From JAQSWP01 sp050185515 (GTDB lineage: Bacteria > Pseudomonadota > Alphaproteobacteria > Reyranellales > JAQSWP01), in the NCBI GenBank assembly GCA_050185515.1, contig JBFWZG010000015.1:1-36679 (forward strand): 36,679 bases of DNA, written 5' to 3'. The notes beneath the pieces are model-generated. The model worked only from the letters and a program-made list of their open reading frames with translations, did not search any database and was not told the DNA's origin. Below are positions 1 through 7,716 of the stretch, in pieces. The position numbers and the translations under genes were made by a program. The stretch's first letter is position 1. Each line of letters opens with the position of its first letter.

Positions 1-11
1 CCGCGGGTCAT
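1..11 (-). CDS. Start of a gene running off the left edge (unidentified)
   Basis: An ATG (reverse complement of 9-11) is followed by the codons ACC and CGC before the window ends. It is preceded at a good distance by a purine-rich AAGGAAG ribosome-binding site on the minus strand. It lies 41 bases downstream of the serS stop codon, so it would be the next gene of the same operon. In many Alphaproteobacteria surE follows serS, but three codons cannot identify it. Confidence 0.35.
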
Positions 12-28
12 GTTCTTCTTCCTTCCGT

Positions 29-46
29 CCCGCCGCGGGCGGCGGG
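29..46 (-). repeat. GC-rich hairpin between serS and the next gene
   Basis: CCCGCCG (29-35) and CGGCGGG (40-46) form a perfect 7-bp stem with a 4-base loop, just after the serS stop codon. No T-run follows on the minus strand, and a ribosome-binding site lies directly after it. It looks more like an intercistronic mRNA hairpin than an intrinsic terminator. Confidence 0.4.
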
Positions 47-52
47 CGCCCG

Positions 53-1345
53 TTACGATGCGGGGCGTTCGATGCGTTCGAGGCCGCCCATATACGGCCT
101 CAGCGCCGCAGGCACAACCACCGAACCGTCCTGCTCCTGGTAGTTTTCCAGAATGGCCACAAGGCAGCGGCCGACCGCCACACCCGAGCCATTCAGCGTG
201 TGCAGGAACTGGGTCCCCTTCTCGCCCGGGCGACGGAAGCGGGCATTCATGCGCCGCGCCTGGAAGTCGCCGCAGTTGGAACAGCTCGAAATCTCGCGAT
301 AGGCATGCTGGCCGGGCAGCCAGACCTCGATGTCGTAGGTCTTGCGCGCCGAGAAACCCATGTCGCCGGTGCACAGCACGATGGTGCGGTAAGGCAGGCC
401 AAGGCGCTTCAGCACCTTTTCTGCCGCCTTGGTCATGCGCCGGTGCTCGGCCTCCGACTCCTCCGGCGCCACGATGCTGACCATCTCGACCTTGGGAAAC
501 TGGTGCTGGCGGATCATGCCGCGCGTGTCGCGCCCCGCCGCTCCGGCCTCGGAGCGGAAACACGGCGTCCAGGCCGTATAGCGGCGCGGCAGGCTCGCCG
601 CCTCGACGATCTCGTCGGCGACGATATTGGTCAACGGCACCTCGGCGGTGGGAATGAGCCAGCGACGCGTCAGCTCGTCGCCGGTGGTAAGGAACTGGTC
701 CTCGGCGAACTTCGGCAGCTGTCCCGTGCCGTAAAGCGCATTGTCCTTCACCAGCAGCGGCGGATCGATTTCGGTGTAGCCGTGCTCCTCGGTGTGCAGA
801 TCGAGCATGAATTGCGCCAGGGCCCGCTCCAGCCGCGCCAGCTTTCCCTTCAGCATCACGAAGCGCGCGCCCGATATCTTGGCCGCGGTGGCGAAATCCA
901 TCATGCCAAGGCCCTCGCCGATCTCGACATGGTCCTTGGGCGAGAAATTGAACTGGCGCGGCGTGCCGACCTTGCGCAGTTCGACATTGGCGCTCTCGTC
1001 GGCGCCTGGCGGCACGTCCTCGGCCGGCAGGTTGGGAATCGCCGCCAGCGCGTCGCGAATGGCGGCGTCGGCCTGCGCCACCGCGGCCTCGTCCGCCTTC
1101 AGCGCGCCGTCGAGGCCGGCGGCCTCGGCCAGCAGCGCATCGGCGTTCTCGCCCTTGCCTTTGGCGATGCCGATCTGCTTCGACAGTTGCTTGCGTCTGG
1201 CCTGCACCTGCTCGCTGTCCGAGATCGCGGTGCGGCGGGCGCGGTCGAGCTCGAGCAGGCGCGCCGACAGCGGCGCGAGATTGCGCCGTTTCAGGGCCGC
1301 GTCGAAGGCTTCGGGATTGTCGCGAATGAGCTTGATGTCGTGCAT
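53..1345 (-). CDS. serS: Seryl-tRNA synthetase
   Basis: This 430-residue class II aminoacyl-tRNA synthetase charges tRNA-Ser with serine in the cytoplasm. The first ~110 residues are the charged, Ala-rich helical arm (start MHDIKLIRDNPEAFDAALKR) that reads the long variable arm of tRNA-Ser. The catalytic core carries TAEVPLTN, the motif 2 region FRSEAGAAGRDTRG followed by RQHQFPKVEMV, the YREISSCSNCGDFQ loop, and the motif 3 sequence GSGVAVGRCLVAILENYQ. Length and all core motifs are standard, so it should be active. The ATG at 1345 follows the tatC stop by 6 bases, so it is translated as the distal gene of the tat cluster, an order common in Alphaproteobacteria. Confidence 0.98.
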   Translation of the reverse strand: MHDIKLIRDNPEAFDAALKRRNLAPLSARLLELDRARRTAISDSEQVQARRKQLSKQIGIAKGKGENADALLAEAAGLDGALKADEAAVAQADAAIRDALAAIPNLPAEDVPPGADESANVELRKVGTPRQFNFSPKDHVEIGEGLGMMDFATAAKISGARFVMLKGKLARLERALAQFMLDLHTEEHGYTEIDPPLLVKDNALYGTGQLPKFAEDQFLTTGDELTRRWLIPTAEVPLTNIVADEIVEAASLPRRYTAWTPCFRSEAGAAGRDTRGMIRQHQFPKVEMVSIVAPEESEAEHRRMTKAAEKVLKRLGLPYRTIVLCTGDMGFSARKTYDIEVWLPGQHAYREISSCSNCGDFQARRMNARFRRPGEKGTQFLHTLNGSGVAVGRCLVAILENYQEQDGSVVVPAALRPYMGGLERIERPAS

Positions 1346-1351
1346 GGCGAA

Positions 1352-2203
1352 CTACTGGCTGGGCGGGGTCGTCGGACGGTCGGGGAACTCCTCGGCCTCT
1401 CTCTTGGGCTGCTCGTCTGCCTCCGGCGGGGCGGCCTCGTCACCCTCCTCTTCTTCGGCCTTTTCGTCCTCGGTCTTGCGCTTCTTCTCGATCAGGCGGC
1501 CGATGATGATCGCCACCTCGTAGAGCAGAATGACGGGCACCGCCAGAGAGACCTGGCTGATGACGTCAGGCGGCGTCAGGATGGCGGCGAGGATGAAGGC
1601 GGCGACGATGGCGTAGCGTCGCTTCGAGGCCAGCCCGGCGGACGAGACGATGCCGACCCGCACCAGCAAGGTCAGCAGCACCGGCAGCTCGAAGGCGAGG
1701 CCGAAGGCGAACATCAGCTGCATGACCAGCGACAGGTATTCGCTGACCTTGGGCAGCAGCTTGATATCCTCGGTCTCGAAGGCGATGAAGAAATCCCACG
1801 CCACCGGCACGACGAAGTAATAGACCCCGGCGGCGCCGAGATAGAACATGATCGGCGTCGAGATCAGGAACGGCAGGAACGCCGCGCGCTCGTGGCGATA
1901 GAGGCCGGGCGCGACGAACATCCATATCTGCACGGCGAAGAACGGAAAGCCGATCAGGAAGGCGGCGAAGAACGCCAGCTTGATGTAGGTGAAGAACGCC
2001 TCGGTCAGCGAGGTGTAGATCAGCGGCTCGCTGGTGCGCGCCTGCAGCGGCGCGGCGAGGAACTTGAAGATCGGTTCCGAGACGTAGAAGAACGCCAGGA
2101 ACAGCACCACCATCGCCACCGCGCTCCACAGGAGACGGCGGCGCAGTTCGATCAGGTGATCGAGCAACGGCATTTTCCGGTCGTCTTCGGGTTCGTCGGT
2201 CAC
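1352..2203 (-). CDS. tatC: Sec-independent protein translocase TatC
   Basis: TatC is the six-helix inner-membrane core of the twin-arginine translocase. With TatB it receives folded precursors carrying an RR signal. The 283-residue product has the conserved cytoplasmic N-terminus MPLLDHLIELRRRLL, followed by hydrophobic segments with family motifs such as FFTYIKLAFFAAFLIGFPF and PGLYRHERAAFLPFL. The start taken is GTG at 2203; an ATG ten codons later is an alternative, and neither has a strong ribosome-binding site. After the last membrane helix there is an unusually long, Glu-rich tail of about 45 residues (EKAEEEEGDEAAPPEADEQ). It lies 91 bases after tatB and 6 bases before serS. Confidence 0.96.
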   Translation of the reverse strand: MTDEPEDDRKMPLLDHLIELRRRLLWSAVAMVVLFLAFFYVSEPIFKFLAAPLQARTSEPLIYTSLTEAFFTYIKLAFFAAFLIGFPFFAVQIWMFVAPGLYRHERAAFLPFLISTPIMFYLGAAGVYYFVVPVAWDFFIAFETEDIKLLPKVSEYLSLVMQLMFAFGLAFELPVLLTLLVRVGIVSSAGLASKRRYAIVAAFILAAILTPPDVISQVSLAVPVILLYEVAIIIGRLIEKKRKTEDEKAEEEEGDEAAPPEADEQPKREAEEFPDRPTTPPSQ

Positions 2204-2294
2204 GTGAGGATCTGGATGCCCTGGCTGGCGCGAAGCGGAGTTCGTTTATGCGGGCGGCGCGCGGCGCGCGCCAGCGGTTTGTTGCGGTCGAGCC

Positions 2295-2765
2295 TCAGGA
2301 TTTGCGCCCGGAATTCGCCACCGTGTCGTATTGCGGCGGCGGCGCCACGTCGGCCAGGGTCGGCTCGTCCGCCGGCGCATCGGCGCCGGGCGGCCGGTAG
2401 TCGCCGCCGCCGCGGAACTCCTCGACGGCGGGCGTCGGCGTCGCGCCGGGATCGTCACCGAGCAGCGCCTTGGGATCGAGCGATCTTGGATCGAATGAAT
2501 CGCGCACCTTGCGGTCGGGATCGATCTGGTCGGCCAGATCGTCGAGATGCAGGGCGGTGTTGTCGCGAATGCTCTTGCGCACCTCGTCGATGCCCGAGTC
2601 GCGCATCATGTCGTCGACATGCCCCTGGAATTCGCGCGCCATGCCGCGCGCCGCGCCGAGCCAGCCGCGCACCGTGCGCAGCACCTGGGGCAGTTCCTTG
2701 GGTCCGATGACCACGAGCGCGACCAGCGCGATCAGCGCCATCTCGCTCCATCCGAGGTCCAGCAT
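2295..2765 (-). CDS. tatB: Sec-independent protein translocase TatB
   Basis: This 156-residue protein forms the TatBC receptor complex for twin-arginine precursors. It has the TatB signature: a short N-terminal membrane helix (MLDLGWSEMALIALVALVVIG), the hinge motif GPKELP, then an amphipathic helix (LRTVRGWLGAARGMAREFQ) and a long charged helical region to about residue 80. A Pro/Ala-rich low-complexity tail follows. The extended amphipathic region and greater length separate it from TatA. The ATG start lies 45 bases after the tatA stop codon. The order tatA-tatB-tatC is canonical. Confidence 0.95.
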   Translation of the reverse strand: MLDLGWSEMALIALVALVVIGPKELPQVLRTVRGWLGAARGMAREFQGHVDDMMRDSGIDEVRKSIRDNTALHLDDLADQIDPDRKVRDSFDPRSLDPKALLGDDPGATPTPAVEEFRGGGDYRPPGADAPADEPTLADVAPPPQYDTVANSGRKS

Positions 2766-2810
2766 CGCGCCTCAACCTCCGCGAACGCCGCAGGGGCGTC
2801 CGCCTTCCCG

Positions 2811-3056
2811 TCAGCTCTTGGTGACGGGATCGCTGGCCTTGTTCGACGAGGACGTCGTGCCGCTGCCGATCGTGCGCGGATCGCCGTTCGACTGCTGATT
2901 GCCTTCCGGCGTCTCTTCCGTGCCGACGCCCTTCTTGAAGGCCTTCAGGCCCTTGCCGAAATCGCCCATCAGCTGCGAAATCTTGCCGCGGCCGCCGAAC
3001 AGCAGCAGGACCACCGCAAGCACGATCAGCCAATGCCAAATACTGAAGCTACCCAT
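2811..3056 (-). CDS. tatA: Sec-independent protein translocase TatA
   Basis: TatA is the small pore-forming subunit that polymerises on the TatBC-precursor complex. The 81-residue product begins MGSFSIWHWLIVLAVVLLLFG, a single membrane helix, followed by the typical Phe-Gly boundary (FGGRGKISQLMGDFGKGLKAFKKG), an amphipathic helix, and a short polar Ser/Thr/Asn tail. An AAGGAA ribosome-binding site directly precedes the ATG at 3056. The 111 bases upstream (3057-3167) separate it from the iron-type ABC ATPase gene. They hold a 6-bp GC hairpin (3135-3140/3147-3152) but no T-run and no convincing -35/-10 promoter. Confidence 0.95.
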   Translation of the reverse strand: MGSFSIWHWLIVLAVVLLLFGGRGKISQLMGDFGKGLKAFKKGVGTEETPEGNQQSNGDPRTIGSGTTSSSNKASDPVTKS

Positions 3057-3167
3057 TTCCTTCGCCTCCCGACTGTCGCGGTACCGCTGGTGCCGGCCCT
3101 GTAACGTCCGGCGGATATTGGCAAATCAGCCCCCGCCGCGCAACGCCGCGGCCCCCCAGCGAGCCTT

Positions 3168-4286
3168 CTATTTGGGGTCTCCGGCCGGAAATACAAAGCT
3201 TTGCGCGGGGTCCAGCGCCACCCGCACGATGCTGTCCTCGGCCGGCAGGAAGCGACCCGGGACCCGAACGTGCCAGTGATCGTGCCCAGGCTGCTCCCCG
3301 GCTCCGCCCGGCAAGGCGCCATCGTGGCGATGCGCCGGGTCGAGATTGAGGCAGAGATGAACCAGGCTGGTGCGGCCCAGGAGCCGCGCCGCCACGACCC
3401 GGGCCGCAATGCCGGGCGCCGACGCGGCGGCGGCCGGGCCATTGATGCGCAGCGCCTCGGGCCGGATCAGCACCTCCGCCGCTGCGCCTTCGGGCAGGCC
3501 GCCGGCAGCCACCGGCCCGAAAGGCGTCGCAACGCGCCCGCCGCGCACCACGCCCTGCAGCACGTTAAGATCGCTGAAGAACTCTGCGACGAAGCGGTTG
3601 GCGGGCTGGCCATAGATCTCGCTAGGCGTGCCGAGCTGCACCAGCCGGCCGCGATCGATCATGGCGATGCGGTCGGCCATGAACATGGCCTCCTCCGGAT
3701 CGTGCGTGACGAGCAGGGTGGTGGTGCCGCTCTGCTTCAGCACGTGCAGCGCATCGTCGCGCACGCGCTGCCGCAACCGGGTGTCGAGGCCGGAGAACGG
3801 CTCGTCGAGGAGCATGATCTTGGGCTGCGGCGCCAGCGCCCGCGCCAGCGCCACGCGCTGCTGCTGCCCGCCCGACAGCATGTGCGGATAGGCCTCGGCG
3901 AACTCCTCCATGCCGACCTGCGCCAGCATGGCGCGGCTGCGCGCGGCGCGCTGGCCCGCCGGCAGGGCGCCGAGGCCGAAACCGACGTTCTCAATGACGC
4001 GCAGATGCGGAAACAGCGCGAAGTCCTGGAACACCAGACCGACGCTGCGCCGTTCCGGCGGCACATGGGTTTGCGAATCGGCGACGCGGCGGCCGTCGAT
4101 CTCGATGCTGCCCTGCTGCAGGCGTTCGAGCCCGGCCACCAGCCGCAGCGCCGTGGTCTTGCCGCAGCCCGACGGTCCGACCAGACAGACCAGCTCGCCG
4201 GGCGCCGCCTGCAGGCTGAGATCGCGCAATACCGGCGCCACGTCGTAGGCGTGCGTTACGCCCTCGAGCCGCAAGCCGCCGCTCAT
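3168..4286 (-). CDS. ABC transporter ATP-binding protein, ferric iron type
   Basis: This 372-residue ATPase should drive the permease encoded just upstream. Walker A is GPSGCGKT (37-44), the Q-loop is VFQDFALFPHL (Q87), the signature is LSGGQQQR (137-144), Walker B is IMLLDEP (157-163) and the switch histidine is in VTHDPEEA (195). A C-terminal domain of about 130 residues (VLIRPEALRI) resembles the TOBE-type regulatory domain of FbpC/PotA-like ATPases. The true start is the ATG at 4286: it overlaps the permease stop by 4 bases (ATGA), and the open frame upstream is a shadow of the permease. Ferric iron is the best guess because of the permease family; other inorganic or polyamine substrates are possible. 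Confidence 0.88.
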   Translation of the reverse strand: MSGGLRLEGVTHAYDVAPVLRDLSLQAAPGELVCLVGPSGCGKTTALRLVAGLERLQQGSIEIDGRRVADSQTHVPPERRSVGLVFQDFALFPHLRVIENVGFGLGALPAGQRAARSRAMLAQVGMEEFAEAYPHMLSGGQQQRVALARALAPQPKIMLLDEPFSGLDTRLRQRVRDDALHVLKQSGTTTLLVTHDPEEAMFMADRIAMIDRGRLVQLGTPSEIYGQPANRFVAEFFSDLNVLQGVVRGGRVATPFGPVAAGGLPEGAAAEVLIRPEALRINGPAAAASAPGIAARVVAARLLGRTSLVHLCLNLDPAHRHDGALPGGAGEQPGHDHWHVRVPGRFLPAEDSIVRVALDPAQSFVFPAGDPK

Positions 4287-6007
4287 GGCGCGGCCTCGAG
4301 CGGCGGCGCCATGCCGGCCGCCAGCCGACTGCCGGCGCCGGGGCGCGATTGCGAGATGGCGCGGCTCAACAGCAGCACCGGCAGCAGCGCGAAGGCGACG
4401 ATAGCCAGCGACGGCAGCGCCGCCTGCGGCAGGCGCTCGTCCGAGGCGTACTGGTAGGCGCGCACCGCCAGCGTGTCGAAATCGAACGGCCGCATGATCA
4501 GGGTCGCCGGCAGCTCCTTCATTACGTCGACGAACACCAGCATCGCCGCGGTGAACAGGCTGCCGGCCATCATCGGCGAATGCACCTCGCGCAGCGCCCG
4601 GCCTGGCGCTGCGCCAAGCGTGCGGGCCGCACTCTCCATGCTGGGCGTGATGCGCGCCAGCCCGGCCTCGACCGAATTGAGCGCCACGGCGAGAAAGCGG
4701 ATGACGTATGCCAGCAGCAATGCCACTGCCGTGCCGCTCAGCAGCAGGCCGGTCGGCACGCCGAACAGGCTGCGGGCAAGCCCATCGACCTGCCGGTCCA
4801 GTGTCGTCAGCGGCAGCAATATGCCGACCGCCAGCACCGCGCCCGGTATGGCGTAGCCGAGGCCGGCGACGCGCACCGAGCCGCGCACCAGGCGCGAGCG
4901 GCGCAGCCGGTCGGCATAGGCAAGCGCCAGGGCCACCAGCACCGCCGCCGCCGAGGTCAGCAGCGCCAGCACGATGCTGTGGCCGGCGTCGCGATAGAAT
5001 TCTCCGTCCGCCAGCGCGCCGGCATGCTCGATCGCGCCGTTCAACAGGGTCGCCGCCGGCACGAGGAAACCCAGCCCGACCAGCAGGCCGCAGAACAGGG
5101 CTGCGCCGGCGGCACTTCCGGCGCCCAGCGGATAACGACGGATCTGGCTGTAGCGGCGCGACGTGTGCTCGATGCGGCCCTTGCCGCGCGAGGCGCGTTC
5201 GACCATCAGCAGCACCGCCACCACCAGCATCATTGCGGCGGCGAGCTGGGCGGCGGCGCGATAGTCGCCGAAGCCGAACCAGGCGCGGAAGATGCCGGTG
5301 CTGAACGTATCGACGCCGAAGAACTGCACGGCGCCGAACTCGTTCAGCGTCTCCATCAGCACAAGCGCCAGCCCGCCGACGATGGCCGGCCGCGCCAGCG
5401 GCAGGGCGACGTTGGCGAAACTGCCCCAGGCGCTGCGGCCCAGCGTGCGACTGACTTCGAGTACGCAGACCGACTGATCGAGGAACGCCGCCCGGGCCAT
5501 GAGGTAGACATAGGGATAGAGCACCAGCGACAGCACGGTGATGGCGCCGCCCATGTTGCGGATCGAAGGAAAGCCGTACGCGCCCACCTCGAGGCCGAAG
5601 GCGGCGCGCAATGCCATCTGCAGCGGACCGGCGAAATCGAGCAGGCCGGTATAGGCGTAGGCCACGACATAGGTCGGCATCGCCAGCGGCAGGAGCAGCG
5701 CCCATTCGAACAGCCGCACGCCGGGAAACCGGCACATCGTCACCAGCCAGGCCGCCGCCACGCCGAGGAGCAAAGTGCCGATGCAGACGCCCAGCATCAG
5801 CAGCAGCGTATTGGTCAGGTATCGTCCCAGAACAGTGTGGAGCAGATGCCGCCACAGTTCGGGATCGGCGGTCAGCAGCGGATAGACGACCGCGGCGACC
5901 GGCGCCAGCACCAGCAGCCCGATCGCGACGGCGAACGCCGTCCAGCCGTCGACGCGCCATGTGGCGCGCGGCGTCGTTCGCTGCGATTGGGTCTCAGGCG
6001 CGACCAT
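4283..6007 (-). CDS. ABC transporter permease, ferric iron (FbpB/SfuB) type
   Basis: This 574-residue inner-membrane protein contains two fused copies of the binding-protein-dependent permease fold, about 12 hydrophobic segments in all. The first half has LPLAMPTYVVAYAYTGLLDF, a stretch typical of FbpB/SfuB/AfuB ferric-iron permeases. The second half has the EAA-type loop SAARTLGAAPGRALREVHSP. Such proteins normally work with a periplasmic Fe(III)-binding protein, but none is encoded next to it. The ATG at 6007 lies 42 bases after the scpB stop, and the ATPase gene overlaps its end. The pair is on the same strand as the surrounding housekeeping genes but functionally unrelated to them. Confidence 0.9.
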   Translation of the reverse strand: MVAPETQSQRTTPRATWRVDGWTAFAVAIGLLVLAPVAAVVYPLLTADPELWRHLLHTVLGRYLTNTLLLMLGVCIGTLLLGVAAAWLVTMCRFPGVRLFEWALLLPLAMPTYVVAYAYTGLLDFAGPLQMALRAAFGLEVGAYGFPSIRNMGGAITVLSLVLYPYVYLMARAAFLDQSVCVLEVSRTLGRSAWGSFANVALPLARPAIVGGLALVLMETLNEFGAVQFFGVDTFSTGIFRAWFGFGDYRAAAQLAAAMMLVVAVLLMVERASRGKGRIEHTSRRYSQIRRYPLGAGSAAGAALFCGLLVGLGFLVPAATLLNGAIEHAGALADGEFYRDAGHSIVLALLTSAAAVLVALALAYADRLRRSRLVRGSVRVAGLGYAIPGAVLAVGILLPLTTLDRQVDGLARSLFGVPTGLLLSGTAVALLLAYVIRFLAVALNSVEAGLARITPSMESAARTLGAAPGRALREVHSPMMAGSLFTAAMLVFVDVMKELPATLIMRPFDFDTLAVRAYQYASDERLPQAALPSLAIVAFALLPVLLLSRAISQSRPGAGSRLAAGMAPPLEAAP

Positions 6008-6049
6008 GGCCGGCGATCATGCGGGATGGTGCCGGCAAAGGCCAGCAGG

Positions 6050-6727
6050 CTACTCGGCCTTTTCTGTCGCAGTATCCGCCGGCTCGCCGTCGTCCGACAG
6101 CGGCTCGGCATCCTCGTCCTCCGTCGGCTCGAGCGGCAGGTCGCCTTCCTCGGGCCGGTAGACGGTGATGTTGGCATTGGCGTCGAGCAGGCCGGCGGCC
6201 TTCAGTTCGTCGAAGCCCGGCAGATCGTCGAGCGCGGCCAGGCCGAAATGCTCGAGGAAGAACGGCGTGCTGCCCCAGGTCACCGGCTTGCCGGGCGCAC
6301 GACGCCGGCCCATCGGCTGGATCCAGCCCTGCTCGAACAGCAGATCGAGCGTGCCCTTGCTGAGGCCGACGCCGCGGATCGCCTCGATCTCGGCGCGGGT
6401 CACCGGCTGGTGGTAGGCGATGATCGCCAGCGTCTCGACCGCCGCGCGCGAGAGCTTGCGCGACACCTGCGTCTCGATCTTGAGCCGGTCCTTGAGGTCG
6501 GGCGCGGTGCGGAACGTCCACGCGCCCGCCACCTTGACCAGGTTGACGCCGCGGCTGGCGTACATCTCGGCGAGATCGGCGAGCAGCGCGCGCACGTCGG
6601 CGCCTTCGGGCAGACGCTCGGCCAGCGCCTCCTCGTCCAGCATTGTGGCGCTGGCGAAGATCAGGGCCTCGAGCAGGCGCAGGTTCTGCGCGTGTTCGTC
6701 CGCGCTATCGTCGGCGTTCTCGCTCAT
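6050..6727 (-). CDS. scpB: Segregation and condensation protein B
   Basis: ScpB is the winged-helix (kite) partner that binds ScpA and SMC in the condensin-like complex that compacts and segregates the chromosome. The protein has the family's opening LRLLEALIFASATMLDEEALAERLP, the SRAAVETLAIIAYHQPVTRAEIEAIRG core and the VTWGSTPFFLEHFGL segment. An acidic Glu/Asp-rich tail follows from about residue 190. The start taken is ATG at 6727 (225 residues); an in-frame TTG at 6739 would add four residues but sits too close to the GGGAG ribosome-binding site. It lies 24 bases after scpA. Confidence 0.95.
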   Translation of the reverse strand: MSENADDSADEHAQNLRLLEALIFASATMLDEEALAERLPEGADVRALLADLAEMYASRGVNLVKVAGAWTFRTAPDLKDRLKIETQVSRKLSRAAVETLAIIAYHQPVTRAEIEAIRGVGLSKGTLDLLFEQGWIQPMGRRRAPGKPVTWGSTPFFLEHFGLAALDDLPGFDELKAAGLLDANANITVYRPEEGDLPLEPTEDEDAEPLSDDGEPADTATEKAE

Positions 6728-6751
6728 GATCCGAAACAACTCTCCCGCGCG

Positions 6752-7567
6752 CTATTCCGAAGCCGGGCGCTTGCGCATGAAAATGGGGCCGAAAGCCTCG
6801 GTCTGGCGCAGCTCGAGCGCGCCTTCCTTGGCCATGTGCAGCGAGGCCACGAACGTCGAGGCCATCGCGGAGCGCCGCTTCATAACGTCCTGCAGCCCCG
6901 GCGGCAAGAAATCCAGCAGCGACTGCCATTCGACGGCGATGCCCAGCATGCGGCCCAGACGCTCGGCCGCCTCCTCGACGGAGTAGAACTCCATCGGCTT
7001 GATGTGCATAACGGTGTCCTGGCCGCGGCGCTGGATTTCGCCATAGCCCTTCAGCAGGTCGTAGAGCTTGACGTCCCAGATCGGCCGGCGCACCACCGGC
7101 ACGCCCTCGGGCGCGCCGCGGCGGAACCAGTCGCGGCCGAGCTGGCCGCGCGCCATCAGGCGCACACCCGCCTCCTGCATCGCCTCGAGCCGGCGCAGCT
7201 GCCAGGCCAGCGCATCGGCCATCTGCTCGGCCGAGGGCTGGTCCTCGTTCTGCGGCGGCTCCGGCAGCATCAGCCGCGATTTCAGGTAGGCCAGCCAGGC
7301 TGCCATGACGAGATAGTCGGCGGCGATCTCCAGCCGCAGCCGGCGCGCGCTGGCGATGAACTCGAGATACTGGTCGACCAGCGCCACCATCGAGATGCGC
7401 CGCAGATCGACTTTCTGCTCGCGCGCCAGGGTCAGCAGGATGTCGAGCGGACCCTCGAATCCCTCGAGATTGACGACCAGTTCGCCTTCGCCGGCGACGC
7501 CGTCAGGCCGGCCCTGGTCGAACGGCTCGGCAGTCGCTTGGGGGTCGTTGGCTGGCGTGTCGCTCAT
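6752..7567 (-). CDS. scpA: Segregation and condensation protein A
   Basis: ScpA is the kleisin that bridges the SMC heads and binds ScpB. The 271-residue protein shows the diagnostic N-terminal motif FEGPLDILLTLAREQKVDL (about residues 38-56), followed by ISMVALVDQYLEFI and the segment YLVMAAWLAYLKSRLMLP. The C-terminal winged helix includes FLPPGLQDVMKRRSAMASTFVASLHMAKEGALELRQ. The ATG at 7567 opens after 147 non-coding bases that separate it from nagZ, so it may have its own promoter even though it is on the same strand as argS-SPOR-nagZ. The direct scpA-scpB pairing is universal. Confidence 0.95.
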   Translation of the reverse strand: MSDTPANDPQATAEPFDQGRPDGVAGEGELVVNLEGFEGPLDILLTLAREQKVDLRRISMVALVDQYLEFIASARRLRLEIAADYLVMAAWLAYLKSRLMLPEPPQNEDQPSAEQMADALAWQLRRLEAMQEAGVRLMARGQLGRDWFRRGAPEGVPVVRRPIWDVKLYDLLKGYGEIQRRGQDTVMHIKPMEFYSVEEAAERLGRMLGIAVEWQSLLDFLPPGLQDVMKRRSAMASTFVASLHMAKEGALELRQTEAFGPIFMRKRPASE

Positions 7568-7690
7568 GGTCTTCCGCAGAGGCCACAGCGGCCTCGAATG
7601 CCCGCTTGGCTACCAGCCCAAGGGCCAAGAAACAAGCAAAGCGGCGCGGCAGATATCCCCAGATCATGCGGGAAAACCGCGAAAAACCGC

Positions 7691-7716
7691 GAATCAGCCG
7701 GTTTCAGTGCTGATTC
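7691..7716 (-). terminator. Probable intrinsic terminator after nagZ
   Basis: GAATCAGC (7691-7698) and GCTGATTC (7709-7716) form a perfect 8-bp stem with a 10-base loop, touching the nagZ stop codon. On the minus strand the stem is followed by GCGG and then TTTTT, with a second short T-run after that. This is the best terminator-like structure in the window. The T-run starts 4 bases after the stem, so its efficiency may be moderate. Confidence 0.5.

Noticed and set aside
3135..3152. GC hairpin (GCCGCG/CGCGGC) after the ABC ATPase gene as a terminator
   Set aside because: The stem has only 6 base pairs and no T-run on the minus strand; expected by chance in DNA of this composition.
4287..5960. 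The upstream part of the long open frame that contains the ABC ATPase
   Set aside because: Its Arg/Ala-rich translation is an out-of-frame reading of the permease gene. The ATPase starts at 4286 with a coupled ATGA.
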